NCBI GenBank assembly: GCA_015655335.1
Contig: JAATFF010000156.1
Location: 1-32,817, forward strand
DNA: 32,817 bases
Source: Lysobacterales bacterium
Lineage (GTDB): Bacteria; Pseudomonadota; Gammaproteobacteria; Xanthomonadales; Rhodanobacteraceae
Direction: 5' to 3'
The notes under the pieces were generated by a model. That model ran no database searches. It was not told the DNA's origin and saw nothing but the letters and a program-made list of their open reading frames with translations. The position numbers were made by a program, and so were the translations under genes. This document shows, in pieces, positions 32,551 to 32,817 of the stretch (its first letter is position 1; every line of letters starts with the position of its first letter).

Positions 32551-32817
32551 TCCGCATCGCCTGCGCCGAAGACGCCGCTGCCGTCCACGCCATCTACGCC
32601 CCAGCCGTCACCCACAGCGCGATCACCTTCGAGACCGAACTTCCGGGCATCGAAGCGATGCGCCAACGCATCCTCACTCGTTTGCAGCAGTACCCTTGGC
32701 TGGTTTGGGAAGAAAACGGCAACGTGCTCGCCTATACCTATGCCACCCGCTTTCGCGAACGGGCTGCCTACGACTGGATTGCGGAGACGTCGATCTATGT
32801 GCATGCCGACGCGCAAC
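32547..32817 (+). CDS. GNAT acetyltransferase, phosphinothricin acetyltransferase-like (partial, 3' end outside the window)
   Basis: The first 90 codons are visible: MIRIACAEDAAAVHAIYAP, then AITFETELPGIEAM and the acetyl-CoA-binding core beginning WLVWEENGNVLAYTYATRF. This N-terminus matches phosphinothricin/methionine-sulfoximine acetyltransferase-like proteins, which N-acetylate amino-acid analogues. The true substrate is unknown and the C-terminal half, including the acetyl-CoA loop, lies beyond the window. The start ATG overlaps the preceding stop (ATGA). Confidence 0.8.
   Translation, partial: MIRIACAEDAAAVHAIYAPAVTHSAITFETELPGIEAMRQRILTRLQQYPWLVWEENGNVLAYTYATRFRERAAYDWIAETSIYVHADAQ

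Noticed and set aside
1-32817. Mobile element, prophage or CRISPR array
   Set aside because: No transposase, integrase, phage gene, long terminal inverted repeat or spaced direct repeat was seen anywhere in the window.

Overview
The window looks like chromosomal DNA of a GC-rich gammaproteobacterium of the order Lysobacterales (Xanthomonadales), most likely family Rhodanobacteraceae (Dyella, Luteibacter or Frateuria type). This is an inference from the xanthomonadin-like aryl polyene operon, the leucine (liu) genes and the family-level look of the proteins. No rRNA, tRNA, CRISPR array, transposase or phage gene is visible.

Layout. Bases 1-354 hold several hairpins, including two terminator-like ones and a short Leu-rich reading frame, ahead of leucine dehydrogenase (355-1458). 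After a strong terminator and a leader of about 270 bases comes one long plus-strand operon (1775-15153) of 16 genes for an aryl polyene / xanthomonadin-type pigment. It holds two acyl carrier proteins, two ketosynthases, a chain-length-factor-like protein, two dehydratase subunits, a ketoreductase, a thioesterase, a methyltransferase, a glycosyltransferase, two membrane acyltransferases, a small membrane protein, a LolA-like carrier and an MMPL exporter, and ends with a small secreted protein. Twelve junctions overlap, so translation is probably coupled.

From 15271 to 31390 the genes for leucine / isovalerate breakdown appear in pieces: isovaleryl-CoA dehydrogenase (liuA), a thiolase, the methylcrotonyl-CoA carboxylase beta subunit (liuB), methylglutaconyl-CoA hydratase (liuC), a cupin protein, the carboxylase alpha subunit (liuD) and HMG-CoA lyase (liuE). 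Unrelated units sit between them: a minus-strand lipidated subtilisin autotransporter, an Ala-rich lipoprotein, a secreted phospholipase-D-like protein with a structured leader, and a minus-strand feoAB ferrous-iron operon with a Fur-box-like site and a small Cys-rich membrane protein. The window ends with a GNAT acetyltransferase, a DUF1801/YdeI-type protein and the start of a second GNAT gene.

How it fits together. Leucine dehydrogenase and the liu enzymes together cover most of leucine to acetyl-CoA plus acetoacetate. The branched-chain keto acid dehydrogenase is not in the window. The pigment operon lies between the first and second leucine genes. It lacks the aryl starter-unit enzymes (an aryl-AMP ligase, and a chorismatase or ammonia lyase), which must be encoded elsewhere if the pathway works. 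The points most worth checking are the complementary active-site residues in the two dehydratases, an apparent relic of an AMP-ligase tail on one of them, and three GGA-displaying stem-loops in front of the phospholipase-D-like gene.
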